This document shows, piece by piece, positions 63,873 through 64,000 of a stretch of DNA of 64,000 nucleotides. Source of the stretch: Caballeronia sp. GAFFF1 (GTDB lineage: Bacteria; Pseudomonadota; Gammaproteobacteria; Burkholderiales; Burkholderiaceae); NCBI RefSeq assembly GCF_023630705.1, contig NZ_JALQEM010000043.1, forward strand, positions 16,553-80,552, given 5' to 3'. The position numbers were made by a program, and so were the translations under genes. How positions within the stretch are numbered: position 1 is the first letter of the stretch; the number at the start of each line of letters is the position of its first letter. The notes below the pieces were generated by a model that was not told the DNA's origin, made no database searches, and worked only from the letters and a program-made list of their open reading frames with translations.

Positions 63873-64000
63873 TTAGGCAACCTTCCGATCATGGTCAATT
63901 GATTTCGAGCTTGACCGTTTCAGGGCCGCAGCGAGAATCCAGAGTTCATTCACGCCGAGGATTTTTCGGAAGTGCTTCTCAGCTTCCAGGAAGCCCGCGG
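63873..64000 (-). CDS. 3' end of a probable IS256-type transposase gene, cut by the window edge
   Basis: The last 41 codons of a leftward gene ending at the TAA at 63873-63875. The sequence (AGFLEAEKHFRKILGVNELW, then ILAAALKRS) resembles the C-terminus of IS256/mutator-type transposases, where an Ala-Glu-Lys-x-Phe-Arg-Lys stretch is common. With only the tail visible, the assignment is provisional. Confidence 0.5.
   Translation of the reverse strand, partial: AGFLEAEKHFRKILGVNELWILAAALKRSSSKSIDHDRKVA

Noticed and set aside
1..64000. CRISPR arrays, rRNA operons, tRNA genes
   Set aside because: No regularly spaced direct repeats and no rRNA or complete tRNA sequence were noticed while reading. 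A dedicated search (tRNAscan-SE, CRISPR finder) could still find something missed by eye.

Overview
The window looks like Burkholderiaceae chromosome (Paraburkholderia/Caballeronia type). The basis is GC-rich coding sequence, an imuA-imuB-dnaE2 SOS mutasome, a trimeric Gram-negative porin, a LigD-type ligase, and many LysR, GntR and MFS genes. No rRNA or tRNA gene and no CRISPR array was recognised.

Positions 1 to about 25.7 kb form an accessory island with mixed base composition, IS remnants and a tyrosine recombinase. From left to right it holds: (i) a tight four-gene operon (662-5369) encoding a coiled-coil membrane protein, a membrane-anchored VWA-like protein, an ExbB/MotA-like protein with a long repeat-bearing tail, and an ExbD/MotB-like protein with a transmembrane Asp. 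It resembles a Zorya-like proton-driven stator system but lacks the usual OmpA and helicase/nuclease parts, and it is the best candidate for an undescribed system here. (ii) A frameshifted IS3-family (IS2 group) transposase. (iii) An SRA-like/HNH type IV restriction enzyme. (iv) A small gene coupled to a tyrosine recombinase. (v) A complete Detocs anti-phage system (TPR-type sensor kinase, lone receiver, receiver-nucleoside phosphorylase fusion). (vi) Membrane and lipase-like accessory genes and a cluster of DnaA-box-like sites. (vii) A curlin fragment cut off beside a degraded IS5-family element. (viii) A large protein with a Cry-toxin-like N-terminal helical domain and a jacalin-like domain. 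(ix) Genes of unknown role and a TylF-type methyltransferase.

From 26 to 36 kb lies a DNA repair block. imuA-imuB-dnaE2 sit behind a near-perfect LexA palindrome, but dnaE2 carries a one-base frameshift. An SRAP/YedK-type protein, a LigD without its phosphoesterase domain, and small unknown proteins follow.

From 36.5 to 48 kb there is a divergent catabolic regulon around a GntR regulator. Leftward run an amidohydrolase, aconitase, porin, MFS transporter and a Tat-exported amidohydrolase. Rightward run a PrpF-family isomerase, an ATP-grasp ligase and a periplasmic-binding-protein-like protein without signal peptide. A shared AAACGCAA element occurs in both promoter regions. The content suggests uptake and breakdown of a polycarboxylate or its lactone.

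From 48.5 to 53 kb there is a branched-chain amino acid type binding protein, an Lrp regulator, diaminopropionate ammonia-lyase and an M20 amidohydrolase. From 53.4 to 63.5 kb are two SDR dehydrogenases, a luciferase-like oxidoreductase, two LysR regulators, three MFS transporters and a Tat-signal HAD hydrolase. The right edge enters a leftward gene whose last 41 codons resemble an IS256-type transposase.
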